This document shows, piece after piece, positions 15,936 through 25,272 of a DNA stretch of 64,000 nucleotides. Made by a program: the position numbers and the translations under genes. The notes beneath the pieces were generated by a model. The model was not told the DNA's origin. It worked only from the letters and a program-made list of their open reading frames with translations, and ran no database searches. Every line of letters begins with the position of its first letter. The first letter of the stretch is position 1. This DNA is from Clostridiaceae bacterium (GTDB lineage: Bacteria > Bacillota > Clostridia > Peptostreptococcales > Natronincolaceae): the NCBI GenBank assembly GCA_018432235.1, contig JAHDLO010000009.1:1-64000 (forward strand). Direction: 5' to 3'.

Positions 15936-17021
15936 TCAAAGGGCCTGCCGTTTGCTGTATGTACCTTTAAAACTGCTTAAAACTAGGAGCAGGAGGGGAA
16001 TAACAATCTGAAATGGGATAGAATAATAGGGCCAGATGTCCTTGGACCATGCCAGCATTTCCGGAGCACTATCATAAACCCATATAGACAGTCCGACTAA
16101 AATTACCCCTATGGGTATGACAAAGGGCCTGTGATCTTTACTGCCGGTTAATTGGGCAACACCGATGGAGGCGGCTAAATAACAGCAGCAGATCTTGGTG
16201 CCTCCGCTCATAAAGAAGAACACGCCAATTAAGGGGTCAAGGTTTAAGCCTGTAAGATGCTGTATTGTATAATGGGGCGGGAACATGGTTTTTTCTATTT
16301 CGCTGGCACCTATTACGGATAAATCTCTTACTATACCGAGAAGCAGAATTAAGCCTGCTACGAAAAAAGAGAATAAATAAACCCTTTTGATATTGGTGTC
16401 CTTATTGGCGTAGGGCAGCAGCATCAGCATTACCACAGTTTCACCAAAGGGAAAGGCTAACACAGAAAAAGCTGCTCTCAGAACAGGTCTCATGCCTTGA
16501 TAAAATACCGGTTTAAGATTGCTTAAATCAAAGTGAGGTATTAGAATCAGAAATATAATTATCTGAAACACATAGATAAGCGGCAGGATTAGTTCAGCGG
16601 TTCTGGAGGTGGTTTCAATACCGCTTCGTGTCGAATAGCCCGTAGCAAAAACGCAGCAGATAATGATAAACCTCAGGGGTGTATCCGATAGTGAAACGGT
16701 TATGATATAGTCACCAAAATTCCTCAGTACGAGGGCTGCTAGATGGATAAAATACCAAATATAAAGTACACTGATTAAATTTCCCAGCCATTTCCCTAAA
16801 AGTATCCTATGTATTTCTACAAGGGTTTTATCCTTGAATCTTCTATATAGGGTATAATAGCAGCCAAACAGGAGGATGCCCCCCAGCCATGCCAGTGTAT
16901 AGGCTATCCAGGCGTTTTCCTGAGCCCCGCTTCCGGGAAGTATTATTATTGTGCTGCCCAGCAGCATGCCCATAATCAATATTGACAGCTGGGCAGAGGA
17001 TATTTGTGTTTGTTTAAGCAT
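15936..17021 (-). CDS. Spore germination permease, GerAB/GerKB family
   Basis: This B subunit of a GerA-type germinant receptor (361 aa) belongs to the APC-like transporter superfamily and sits in the inner spore membrane. Ten hydrophobic segments can be counted. It begins MLKQTQISSAQLSILIMG and shows the family's LGSTIIILPGSGAQENAWIAYTLAWLGG. The order on the minus strand is A (18424), C (17248), a 70-aa gene and then B, so B is last, with a 4-bp gap to the 70-aa gene. Gene order A-C-B with a small extra gene differs from the usual A-B-C of Bacillus. The germinant cannot be predicted. Confidence 0.9.
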   Translation of the reverse strand: MLKQTQISSAQLSILIMGMLLGSTIIILPGSGAQENAWIAYTLAWLGGILLFGCYYTLYRRFKDKTLVEIHRILLGKWLGNLISVLYIWYFIHLAALVLRNFGDYIITVSLSDTPLRFIIICCVFATGYSTRSGIETTSRTAELILPLIYVFQIIIFLILIPHFDLSNLKPVFYQGMRPVLRAAFSVLAFPFGETVVMLMLLPYANKDTNIKRVYLFSFFVAGLILLLGIVRDLSVIGASEIEKTMFPPHYTIQHLTGLNLDPLIGVFFFMSGGTKICCCYLAASIGVAQLTGSKDHRPFVIPIGVILVGLSIWVYDSAPEMLAWSKDIWPYYSIPFQIVIPLLLLVLSSFKGTYSKRQAL

Positions 17022-17025
17022 GATA

Positions 17026-17238
17026 TTACCTCTCTATTATAAATTTGACTGCTTTTTCAATCAGGATTGATGGAGAAACTACCGGCAGATCTAAAGAAAT
17101 AATAACTAAAACCATAAAGCCCAAAAGCATTAAAACACTGTAAGTGGCTATGACAATCCTGCTTTTGCTATTATATAATTGACGTACATCTATAAGAAAC
17201 AGGAGAATTAGACTGAATACTATTAAAATAACTATCAT
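17026..17238 (-). CDS. Small two-span membrane protein of the germination operon
   Basis: The 70-aa protein has two hydrophobic helices (about residues 2-18 and 31-50) separated by a basic loop (RQLYNSKSR). It is tightly packed between the C and B genes (9 and 4 bp gaps) and has a GGAGG-type site, so it is real and co-expressed. Small GerD-type or D-subunit proteins with two spans occur in some germinant-receptor operons; I infer that it is such an accessory subunit but cannot identify it by sequence. Confidence 0.7.
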   Translation of the reverse strand: MIVILIVFSLILLFLIDVRQLYNSKSRIVIATYSVLMLLGFMVLVIISLDLPVVSPSILIEKAVKFIIER

Positions 17239-17247
17239 AGGAACCTC

Positions 17248-18405
17248 CTACTTAGGCAGTGTAGGCTGGAGCAGCTGACCGCTTCTTCTTATTTTTGAAT
17301 CGACATCAATTTGGATAGGAAGGCTACTGAAGACCGAGTCCCAATCCTCCTGATGCACCATCCAAAGCTCTGGGTAATGCTTTTTCAAAAGGTCACCATA
17401 CCCAAATATATCGAGCTGAAGCTCATCCTGGGCCTTTTTAAAGGCGCTCGTTATTTCTGCCTTTATTACCTCGCGGCTGGTGTTTATCAAATAGTCTATC
17501 ATCTCCATGCTGGTAAGCGTAGTGGGAGTCTGCTGCTCTCCAATGTTACAATTAACATTAGCTTCAACCATTAAATAGAGCTGGTCATTTTCCTTTTTTA
17601 TACGCATTTTACCTTCAGATTTCATTATTTCCAGAGATATTAGCTCCTCCTTGCTGGTGGGGCTTGGTAAAACCAAAATACCTCCCTCAAGTGTATTAGT
17701 TATCCAGAGGTAGCCCCTTGTTTCGAATTCATCGAGATAGGAGACCAGCATGTCATTTTTAAATACCGCTGTTCCAGTTACTCTTAGGTCCTTTGCAAGC
17801 TCAGGGTCTTTTTCGATACGCTGATGTATTGTTGGAAGCACCAGATGATGGCCAACCTTGTTGGTTTCCTTGAAGAGCTGTATGAGGGAAACCTTTCTGG
17901 TAGCTCCTGAATATATGGCATTATCTATGGCTTTAGTTAAATGTATGGCAGGAATAAGCTCTATAATACTGCCGGCCTCTACTACCTCTTTGGCAGTTAA
18001 TCCATTGGTAACTATGATGTAGGACTGACGCCTAAACTCATGATCTCTTTCAAAAAAATCGATGGCGTCCATAATACCTTTTCGTGCAAAGCTCTCACCA
18101 ATAACCAAGAGCTGTATATGACCGATATAAATTTTGCGGCTGGCTATGGCGGTTAGCTTTCTCAGTGCTTCAAAAACCGTTCTGCCGGTGGTGGTATAGG
18201 TTATCACAGCATTTCCTTCATAGCCCTCCTGTGCCAGCCTTCTGGGCACCACAACCTGAACGGTAAGCTCCAGTAAATCATCCTCTGTTATATCAATGCC
18301 TGCTGCCACTGCTACACCAAGTTCATTCAGCTCCCTCATATTCCAGCAGCCAGTCATGGATACGAATATTGCCACAATCAAAAGCATTAATAGTATCTTT
18401 TTCAT
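17248..18405 (-). CDS. Spore germination lipoprotein, Ger(x)C family
   Basis: The C subunit of the germinant receptor (385 aa) is a lipoprotein exposed outside the inner spore membrane. The signal peptide MKKILLMLLIVAIFVSMTGC ends at Cys20, followed by WNMRELNELGVAVAAGID, a hallmark of Ger(x)C proteins. Further family motifs include RTVFEALRKLTAIASRKIYIGHIQLLVIGE and FFERDHEFRRQSYIIVT. It starts 18 bp downstream of the A-subunit gene. The long C-terminal domain (SAFKKAQDELQLDIFGYGDLL) is complete. Confidence 0.95.
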   Translation of the reverse strand: MKKILLMLLIVAIFVSMTGCWNMRELNELGVAVAAGIDITEDDLLELTVQVVVPRRLAQEGYEGNAVITYTTTGRTVFEALRKLTAIASRKIYIGHIQLLVIGESFARKGIMDAIDFFERDHEFRRQSYIIVTNGLTAKEVVEAGSIIELIPAIHLTKAIDNAIYSGATRKVSLIQLFKETNKVGHHLVLPTIHQRIEKDPELAKDLRVTGTAVFKNDMLVSYLDEFETRGYLWITNTLEGGILVLPSPTSKEELISLEIMKSEGKMRIKKENDQLYLMVEANVNCNIGEQQTPTTLTSMEMIDYLINTSREVIKAEITSAFKKAQDELQLDIFGYGDLLKKHYPELWMVHQEDWDSVFSSLPIQIDVDSKIRRSGQLLQPTLPK

Positions 18406-18423
18406 ACAAATACCTCACTCAAG

Positions 18424-19995
18424 TTAGTCATTAGTCGGGTTTTCGTCACCGGAGGAGCTAACACTTGTATTGTCGAAGAATAAAGACCATAGCGGCGCTC
18501 TAATATAGGAATCCTTAAGTCCACTTTGGGGAATCGGTATCATAGCTGACAAATAATGAATACCAAAGGATTTAATATTGCACATATGTATTAGGGTCAC
18601 TACAATTGCAAGCGTTATGCCATAAAAGCCCATGATGCTGCCGGCTATTAGGTATGCGATTCTTAGAAAGAATATTGTTCCGTCCAGCGCTGGAATTATG
18701 AAGCTGGAGATGGCGGTTAAGGCTATGACGATGACCATAAGAGGGCTGGCAATGCCGGCTTCAACGGTGGCCTGTCCCAGTACGATTGCCCCCACGATAC
18801 TAATGGCTTGCCCCACCGCCTTTGGCATTCTTAACCCTGCCTCCTTTAATAGCTCAAATATACACACCATCATCAAAGCCTCCACCACAGAGGTAAAGGG
18901 TATACCCTCCCTTGCAGCCGTCAAGGCGATAAAGAGCCTGAAGGGTACGATTTCGTGATGAAAGGTTTGTATTGACACATACAGCGCCGGAAGAGTCGTT
19001 GAGATGAACAAGGCGAATACCCTAAGAAATCTCAGTGTCGTGGCATACAGTGACCTGGTGTAATAATCCTCGCTTACTTGTATATTTTCTACAAATAATC
19101 TGGGCACCAATAGTACAAAGGGAGTACCATCACACAGTACTGCAATCCTTCCCTCCATAAGCTTCCCTATCACCACATCGGGCTTTTCGGTGTTTCCAAT
19201 GGAGGGAAAAGGAGATAGGGGATAATCCTCAATAAATTGCTCTATATAACCGGATTCCAATATGGTATCGATTTTAATAGCCGCCAGCCTTTTTTTTAGC
19301 TCCTTTATTATTTCAGTATCTGCAATACCATCTAAATAGCAAATCGTAACGCAGGTCTTAGAGTAGGTACCGAGGCTGGTGCTTTCAAAGGTTAGCTTCG
19401 GAGATTTTATCTTTCTCCTCAGTAGGGTAATATTCGTTAAAATATCCTCAGTGAAGCCTTCCCTCGGACCTCTTATAACCGCCTCTGTCTCCGGTTCAGT
19501 AACTCCCCTGGTGGTCCATTCGATAGAATTGACAATAATTGCAGTCGCCTCACCCTCAAGCAGAATTATGGTGGCACCCTCCATGAGCTTTTCAATCATG
19601 GCATTAAGTGAGGCTTCGACTATACAATCAAGTGACTGTATATATTCGTTGATAAGGCTGTTGATTATCTCCTTATTGGTACAGTAGGAAAAATCCTCAG
19701 GTGGCTCCTCAGTCATCAGGGGTCTTAATACATTGACCTCAATTGACTTTTTATCCGTTAATCCATTGATATATATAATTAGAGCTCTATGATTAAAGGC
19801 CTTGATCCTCAGTGGACGTAGGATAAGTGATTCATCGTTATGCAGTATTTCCCGCAGCTTTGCCTCGGCCTCCTCCAGAGATACAGGAATATTGTCGCCG
19901 TATTGCAAAGCAGAGAGCTCTGTATGTATATGCTTAGGCGTATTGTATTTTAAGTATTGTAAAACTCCCGCTAGTCTTCTCAGTATGACATCCAC
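18424..19995 (-). CDS. Spore germination protein, GerAA/GerKA family
   Basis: The A subunit of a GerA-type germinant receptor, 523 aa. The N-terminal half is soluble and carries family motifs such as TEAVIRGPREGFTEDILTN and LRRKIKSPKL, with a D-G pair in YLDGIAD. The C-terminal half holds about five membrane spans, including RFLRVFALFISTTLPALYVSI and GQATVEAGIASPLMVIVIALTAISSF. It is the first gene of the minus-strand operon; ATG 19995 follows GGGGG. It points to an endospore-forming host. Confidence 0.95.
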   Translation of the reverse strand: MDVILRRLAGVLQYLKYNTPKHIHTELSALQYGDNIPVSLEEAEAKLREILHNDESLILRPLRIKAFNHRALIIYINGLTDKKSIEVNVLRPLMTEEPPEDFSYCTNKEIINSLINEYIQSLDCIVEASLNAMIEKLMEGATIILLEGEATAIIVNSIEWTTRGVTEPETEAVIRGPREGFTEDILTNITLLRRKIKSPKLTFESTSLGTYSKTCVTICYLDGIADTEIIKELKKRLAAIKIDTILESGYIEQFIEDYPLSPFPSIGNTEKPDVVIGKLMEGRIAVLCDGTPFVLLVPRLFVENIQVSEDYYTRSLYATTLRFLRVFALFISTTLPALYVSIQTFHHEIVPFRLFIALTAAREGIPFTSVVEALMMVCIFELLKEAGLRMPKAVGQAISIVGAIVLGQATVEAGIASPLMVIVIALTAISSFIIPALDGTIFFLRIAYLIAGSIMGFYGITLAIVVTLIHMCNIKSFGIHYLSAMIPIPQSGLKDSYIRAPLWSLFFDNTSVSSSGDENPTND

Positions 19996-20230
19996 CCCCT
20001 AATTTAGTCTTAATATTCCCCAAATTAGATTTTTAAATTATTGTGAAAAATATTATTAAAACCGCAAGAAATTATTAACTTTTCATAAAGATTATTGATT
20101 TATACAGATGGATACATTATAATCACAATGGGCATCGTTATAAATATAGCGAGTCTTATCAGCAGAAATTTGCATATTCTGTTGAAAAAAAGATACTATA
20201 TCAAATATGAATTAAATGGGAGGTAATTTT

Positions 20231-20581
20231 ATGAAGCTTTCAAAAAAAGCATTAGTAGGCGTAGTTGCTCTAAGCATGCTGGCTTTAACAGCCTGCGGTT
20301 CTAAGGAGGCAGCTTTAAAGGATGGTACATACACCGGAACCGGACAGGGTTATAATGGAGAAATACAAATCGAATTAGTGGTTAGCGGCGGAAAGATTAC
20401 AGATTTAAAGCCTGTTGAGCATAGTGAAACTGAAGGAATTTCCGATGCTGCCTTCGAGGGTATTAAGGAGCAGGTAGTTGAAAAGCAATCAGCAGACAAA
20501 TTAGACACTGTTTCAGGCGCTACAGGTACCAGTAACGGCCTAATAGAGGCTGTAAAGGAAGCATTACCAAAGGCACAGTAA
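20231..20581 (+). CDS. FMN-binding domain lipoprotein
   Basis: A 116-aa exported lipoprotein: signal MKLSKKALVGVVALSMLALTAC with Cys22 as the lipidated residue, then one FMN-binding domain (KDGTYTGTGQGYNGEIQIELVVSGGKI to the end). The motif DTVSGATGTS contains the SGAT core whose Thr is covalently linked to FMN in RnfG/NqrC-type proteins. It probably acts on the outer membrane face in extracytoplasmic electron transfer. ATG 20231 is preferred to ATG 20216 because GGGAGG lies before it. It resembles the N-terminal domain of the flavoprotein at 62526. Monocistronic with a terminator. Confidence 0.88.
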   Translation: MKLSKKALVGVVALSMLALTACGSKEAALKDGTYTGTGQGYNGEIQIELVVSGGKITDLKPVEHSETEGISDAAFEGIKEQVVEKQSADKLDTVSGATGTSNGLIEAVKEALPKAQ

Positions 20582-20590
20582 TAATATTAA

Positions 20591-20624
20591 AAACGTGGTC
20601 TCGTTAAGATGACCACGTTTTTTT
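20591..20624 (+). terminator. Terminator after the FMN-binding lipoprotein
   Basis: AAACGTGGTC (20591-20600) pairs with GACCACGTTT (20611-20620), followed by further T. Confidence 0.85.
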
Positions 20625-20722
20625 AAAAGCAAAATTGAATAAATGTTTTTGGAAGGTATTTTTATGCAGTATATAGAATATTTATAGAAGTATAATAATA
20701 AGGGAAAGGTGCTGAAAATACT

Positions 20723-20842
20723 ATGTCAAAAAAGAATAAAGCAGCTGTAAAGGCAGATAAAAGCGTTATTGAAGTCTTTGAAAAAGCATATGGAATTCTG
20801 AAGGATAATCGAAATAAAAGAAGGCTTATGTATAAAAAATAG
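20723..20842 (+). CDS. Small basic protein (39 aa)
   Basis: ATG 20723 follows AAAGGTG by 11 bases. The peptide starts MSKKNKAAVKADKSVIEVFE, is strongly basic and ends RNKRRLMYKK. There is no signal peptide or hydrophobic segment, so it is cytoplasmic and possibly nucleic-acid or ribosome associated. I do not recognise it. It converges on the beta-CASP gene. Confidence 0.5.
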   Translation: MSKKNKAAVKADKSVIEVFEKAYGILKDNRNKRRLMYKK

Positions 20843-20872
20843 CAGGCCGTTGCCAGCCTACCATTCTATTCT

Positions 20873-22501
20873 TTATTTACTTAGAAGCATAGAGACTTCA
20901 ATTAGCTCCTTCTGTAGCTCCAACAGCTTGTTTTTCAATTGATCGTAGTTTTTCTCCAGAACCTTATCGTCGATAAATCTATCGGTTTTGTTTGCTACAC
21001 TTTCAAACTGGTTGTAAACCTCCTGTAGCTCCTTCTTGATATTTTCCTTTCTTTTAATCGGTTCAATGACCTCGCCGGAGTAAGCCTTTAAAACATCCTC
21101 TTCAATTTTAAATGAATAGCCTATGCCAGGGATGATGGTGGAAATACCCTCTCTTTCCATTATCAGCTGAGACAGGGCTTGTGTAGACTCCTCCTCACCA
21201 TGGACGAGAAAAATCCTCTTGGGCTTTTTCTTAAAGCTACTGAGCCAATTGATGAGATCAGTCTGATCGGCATGCCCGGAAAAGCCTTCAACACTGTGGA
21301 TTTTAGCGAGAACAGCAATTTCTTCACCAAGAAGCTTTACCTTTTTTACCCCCTCCTTCAATATCCTGCCAAGGGTCCCGTTAGCTTGATAGCCCACAAA
21401 TATCACACTATTTTTCTTCTTCCAAAGATTATGCTTCAAATGATGACGTACCCTTCCGGCGGTACACATACCGCTGGCAGATATGATGACCTTGGGAAAG
21501 TCCACCTGATTTAAGCGTATGGACTCCTCGTGGCTTCTGACGAATATCAAATTTTCAAAGTCAAGGGGATTACCGCCGCCTAATATAATATCCTTAGTTT
21601 CCTTGTCAAAGGCATCGGTATTCCGTTTAAATATCTCGGTGGCAGATATGGCCATGGGGCTATCGATATAAAAGGGGACCCTAAGATGCTCTTCTACATC
21701 ATTATTTCTATAATAATTTCTGATTTCATATATAAGCTCCTGCGTTCTGCCTACTGCAAAGGAAGGGATGATAACGGTGCCTCCGTTGCCTACAGTCTCG
21801 TGTATGATATGCATTAGGCTTTCAGTCCGTTGCTGAATGTTTTCATGGACTCTGTTGCCATAGGTGGATTCCATGATTAAATAGTCTGCTTCCTCGATGA
21901 ACTCAGGGTCCCTAAGGAGAGGCTTATTTTTGGTCCCAAGGTCTCCAGAAAAAACAATTTTTACAGTGTCCTGATGTTCATGTATCCACAATTCTACTAT
22001 TGAGGAGCCTAGAATATGGCCTGCATCCTTAAAGCGAACCGTGATGCCCTCATTTATGACAATTTTTTGATTGTATAGAACACCGTCAAAATATCTGAGG
22101 CTTTTAATGGCATCATCGACGGTATAAAGGGGTATAATAGGGGCTTTGCCTGCTCTTGCACGCTTCTTATTCTCCCACTCCGCATCAGATTCATGTATAT
22201 GACCACTGTCCATAAGCATAATTTCCGATAAGTCTCTAGTCGCCTTCGTGCAAATGATTTTGCCCTTAAAGCCCTCCTTAACCAGCTTCGGTATTCTTCC
22301 GGAATGGTCTATATGAGCGTGGCTTAGGATAAGAATATCTATCTCCTTAGGATCATATGAAAAGGGCTCGGCATTCAGCCTCTCTAAATCTTCACTGCCC
22401 TGAAACATACCGCAATCAATTAAAATCTTGTACTTGTCTGTCGTAATAAGATAGTTTGAACCTGTTACAACCTTTGCTGCGCCGTAAAAATGGATATGCA
22501 T
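20873..22501 (-). CDS. Metallo-beta-lactamase-fold, beta-CASP RNA-processing nuclease-like protein
   Basis: The 542-aa protein has an MBL domain with the metal-binding motif LSHAHIDHSGRIPKLV (around residue 55) and GDLG at the expected place. It has a beta-CASP domain (ESTYGNRVHE, IPSFAVGRTQELI, ASGMCTAGRVRHHL) and a C-terminal RMMBL segment (VEGFSGHADQTDLINWL, IFLVHGEEES). This is the CPSF73/TTHA0252-like group of endo- or exoribonucleases, distinct from RNase J. The start is taken at 22501 (MHIHFYGAA), where GGGAGG lies at the right distance; a longer frame begins six codons upstream. A coiled C-terminal tail of about 60 residues follows the catalytic part. It is transcribed alone. Confidence 0.88.
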   Translation of the reverse strand: MHIHFYGAAKVVTGSNYLITTDKYKILIDCGMFQGSEDLERLNAEPFSYDPKEIDILILSHAHIDHSGRIPKLVKEGFKGKIICTKATRDLSEIMLMDSGHIHESDAEWENKKRARAGKAPIIPLYTVDDAIKSLRYFDGVLYNQKIVINEGITVRFKDAGHILGSSIVELWIHEHQDTVKIVFSGDLGTKNKPLLRDPEFIEEADYLIMESTYGNRVHENIQQRTESLMHIIHETVGNGGTVIIPSFAVGRTQELIYEIRNYYRNNDVEEHLRVPFYIDSPMAISATEIFKRNTDAFDKETKDIILGGGNPLDFENLIFVRSHEESIRLNQVDFPKVIISASGMCTAGRVRHHLKHNLWKKKNSVIFVGYQANGTLGRILKEGVKKVKLLGEEIAVLAKIHSVEGFSGHADQTDLINWLSSFKKKPKRIFLVHGEEESTQALSQLIMEREGISTIIPGIGYSFKIEEDVLKAYSGEVIEPIKRKENIKKELQEVYNQFESVANKTDRFIDDKVLEKNYDQLKNKLLELQKELIEVSMLLSK

Positions 22502-22783
22502 ATGTATTGCTCCTCCCAATAACGTTATTTGATAAAGATATTATATCACAATATGTATATGTATCTATACACATGAAGTCATTAGCCTAAACAAACATGA
22601 AAAATAAGGGGCTTGGCTGATATTGGAAAATTTTTTGAAAATAAAAATAATTCTTTATTAGTATAGTTTTTAATGCTATAATATCAAAAAAGAATGTTTA
22701 TACCTTTCAATGACATAGATAAAATCTGTTACAGGTCCTATATTACCCATCTTTAAAAGACTATATCCGATTGGAGGTAGCCT

Positions 22784-22954
22784 ATGCATCTGAGCTATAT
22801 ATTTTATTTCGAAATTGCGGTAGGTTTATTTACAGCATTTAAAGCAAGGCAGAAGAATCGAAACGTTTTACTTTGGTGGATACTGGGAACTGCCTTCTCG
22901 CTGATTGCATTGTTTGTCGTTTTAGAAATGCCACAGAGAATAATTGAAGATTAG
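22784..22954 (+). CDS. Small two-span membrane protein (56 aa)
   Basis: ATG 22784 is preceded by TTGGAGG. The peptide has two hydrophobic stretches (about residues 4-19 and 29-48) around a basic loop KARQKNRN, and ends PQRIIED. No family is recognised. The clear ribosome binding site and hydrophobic pattern support a real gene; a terminator-like hairpin follows at 23003. Confidence 0.55.
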   Translation: MHLSYIFYFEIAVGLFTAFKARQKNRNVLLWWILGTAFSLIALFVVLEMPQRIIED

Positions 22955-23002
22955 AAGCTAAGCATTGGGCACTGATTATTCAGTGCCTGTTGTTATTCGT
23001 CC

Positions 23003-23027
23003 GCCACCTCCTTAGGGGGCTTTTTTT
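23003..23027 (+). terminator. Terminator upstream of the pdh operon
   Basis: A GCCACCTCC / AGGGGGC hairpin is followed by seven T (23021-23027), after the 56-aa gene and before pdhA. Confidence 0.6.
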
Positions 23028-23187
23028 GTGTATAAGAAAGTTCGTTTTTTTCCTCAGCTGACATATACTTAAGGGTACGGCTTTTAGCAGGATATTTTTT
23101 TAACTTAAGTAATTATTGGTTAATTGTAGCGATGAAAGGATATATAAATAACATAAAAAATAATCAATACGAAATGGAGGGATTAAT

Positions 23188-24276
23188 TTGATATTTAAAG
23201 ACTACAATCCACTGGAGAAAAAAATGCTTCAAATAATGGATGAGACGGGCACAATTGTTAAGCCTGAGTTGATGCCTGACCTCACCGATGATGAAATTAA
23301 GGAAATTTATAGATTGATGGTAAAAACACGTGAAACAGATAAAAAGGCCTTGATGTACCAAAGACAAGGGCGAATGCTGACCTATGCCCCTAATCTAGGG
23401 CAGGAGGCCGCTCAGGTTGCCAGTGCCTTTGCGCTGGAAAAGAGGGACTGGATGGTGCCGGCCTTTAGAGAGCTGGGGGCTTGGCTTACCAGAGGTGCAG
23501 AGCTGGAAATGATATATCTCTACTGGTATGGTAATGAATTTGGCAGCTATGTGCCAGAGGATTTGAGAATACTGCCTGTATCGGTGCCGATTGCCAGTCA
23601 TCTGCAGCATGCCGTCGGAATTGCCTGGGCTGCAAAGCTTCAGGGGAAGGATGAGGTTGCTATAACCTACTTCGGCGATGGGGCTACCTCACAGGGTGAT
23701 TTTAGCGAGTCAATGAACTGGGCTGGTGTTTACAAGGCACCAACAGTATTCTTCTGCCAGAACAATCAATTTGCCATATCTGTACCAAGAGGTATTCAGA
23801 CGGCAGCCGAAACCATTGCACAAAAAGCTATTGCCTTTGGCATGCCGGGAATACAGGTGGACGGAAATGATATATTTGCCGTTTATGCTGCTACAAAGGA
23901 GGCTGTTGACAGGGCAAGAAGGGGAGAGGGACCAACTCTGATTGAGGCCTATACCTATCGATTGGGGGCCCATACCACCAGTGACGATCCTACTCGCTAC
24001 AGAAGTAATGATGAGGTAGAGGAATGGAGCAAAAGAGATCCGATAGACAGATTGAAAAAGTATCTTTTAAGCAAGGGACTCCTTACCGAAGAGGAAGAGG
24101 CTCAGATTGTTGAGGCGTATGGGAAATTAGCTGAGGAGGCCTTTAAATACGTTGAGGCAAACGGAGAGACTCAGCTGGAGGATATATTCAAATATCACTA
24201 CAAGGAAATGACACCTCAGCTTGTGGAGCAAATGGAGGAATATAAGCAATTCTTAAGGGAGAGAGGTGAAATCTAA
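23188..24276 (+). CDS. pdhA: Pyruvate dehydrogenase E1 component, alpha subunit
   Basis: E1 alpha binds thiamine diphosphate and decarboxylates pyruvate, acetylating the lipoyl group of E2. The TPP motif begins at GDGATSQGDFSESMNWAG and ends at CQNNQFAIS. The phosphorylation-loop region RLGAHTTSDDPTRYR and the N-terminal RQGRMLTYAPNLGQEAAQ match Bacillus PdhA closely, more than branched-chain or acetoin E1 alpha. The start is TTG 23188, preceded by ATGGAGGG. At 362 aa it is full length. The stop overlaps the ATG of E1 beta by one base. The whole PDH complex is encoded here without other genes between. Confidence 0.93.
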   Translation: MIFKDYNPLEKKMLQIMDETGTIVKPELMPDLTDDEIKEIYRLMVKTRETDKKALMYQRQGRMLTYAPNLGQEAAQVASAFALEKRDWMVPAFRELGAWLTRGAELEMIYLYWYGNEFGSYVPEDLRILPVSVPIASHLQHAVGIAWAAKLQGKDEVAITYFGDGATSQGDFSESMNWAGVYKAPTVFFCQNNQFAISVPRGIQTAAETIAQKAIAFGMPGIQVDGNDIFAVYAATKEAVDRARRGEGPTLIEAYTYRLGAHTTSDDPTRYRSNDEVEEWSKRDPIDRLKKYLLSKGLLTEEEEAQIVEAYGKLAEEAFKYVEANGETQLEDIFKYHYKEMTPQLVEQMEEYKQFLRERGEI

Positions 24277-25259
24277 TGGCGGCTATAAATTTATTGCAGG
24301 CAGTAAACGAAGCACTTCGACAGGAAATGAAAAGAGATCCGAGAGTAATTGTTTTCGGAGAGGATGTAGGCTACGAAGGGGGAGTTTTTAGAGCAACGGT
24401 GGATTTACAGAAGGAATTTGGAAAGGATCGTTGCATGGATTCACCCTTGGCAGAATCGGCTATAGTAGGTGTAGGCATAGGTATGGCTATCAATGGTATG
24501 ATTCCAGTAGTGGAAATGCAATTTTCTGGCTTTTCCTATCCCGCCTTTAATCAAATAATCAGTCATGTTGCGAGAATGAGAAACCGTTCAAGGGGAAGAT
24601 ATACGGTGCCGATGGTAATTCGTATGCCCTATGGCGGTGGTATAAGGGCGTTGGAGCATCATTCTGAGAGTCCGGAGGCCTTCTTTGCTCATATACCAGG
24701 GTTGAAGGTGGTTATGCCATCGACACCCTATGACACAAAGGGACTGCTGGCAGCAGCCATAAGAGATGAGGACCCGGTAATTTTTCTGGAGCCTAAGCGA
24801 ATTTATAGGGCCTTTAAGCAGGAGGTACCGGAGGAGGACTATATTATCCCCATCGGAAAGGCCAAGGTTGTACGAGAAGGAACGGATATTACACTGATCG
24901 CATGGGGCGCCATGATGAGGGAAACCCTGAAGGCAGCCGAGCTGGCGGCAGAGAAGGGCATCCACCCAGAGGTTATAGACCTCAGAACAATAGCGCCTAT
25001 AGACAGGGACACAGTAATAGCATCGGTTAAGAAGACCGGAAGGGCCATTATAGTCCATGAGGCACCAAAGACCGGCGGTATTGGTGGAGAGCTGATGGCT
25101 ATAATTAATGAAAAGGCCTTCCTGCATTTAGAAGCACCTCCTACAAGGGTTACAGGCTTTGACACCCCCTTCCCTCTACCCAGAGGAGAGCAGCACTATT
25201 TACCAAGCCCTGAAAGAATATTGGTAAAAATTCAGGAAGTAGTAAACTACTTGACTTAG
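24276..25259 (+). CDS. pdhB: Pyruvate dehydrogenase E1 component, beta subunit
   Basis: The beta subunit (327 aa) completes the E1 heterotetramer. Visible family motifs are VFGEDVGYEGGVFRAT, SPLAESAIVGVGIGMA, GGGIRALEHHSESPEAFFAHIPGLKVVMPSTPYD and EAPKTGGIGGE. The C-terminal transketolase domain (DITLIAWGAMMRETLKAAE) is intact. Translation is coupled to E1 alpha. Thirteen bases separate it from E2. Confidence 0.94.
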   Translation: MAAINLLQAVNEALRQEMKRDPRVIVFGEDVGYEGGVFRATVDLQKEFGKDRCMDSPLAESAIVGVGIGMAINGMIPVVEMQFSGFSYPAFNQIISHVARMRNRSRGRYTVPMVIRMPYGGGIRALEHHSESPEAFFAHIPGLKVVMPSTPYDTKGLLAAAIRDEDPVIFLEPKRIYRAFKQEVPEEDYIIPIGKAKVVREGTDITLIAWGAMMRETLKAAELAAEKGIHPEVIDLRTIAPIDRDTVIASVKKTGRAIIVHEAPKTGGIGGELMAIINEKAFLHLEAPPTRVTGFDTPFPLPRGEQHYLPSPERILVKIQEVVNYLT

Positions 25260-25272
25260 GAGGGGATTCAAT

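Noticed and set aside
15793..16011. Plus-strand 72-aa frame after the ABC operon
   Set aside because: No ribosome binding site, starts in the terminator and overlaps the 3' end of gerAB.
24588..25127. 179-aa antisense frame inside pdhB
   Set aside because: Covers the catalytic part of a well-conserved enzyme and has no family features.
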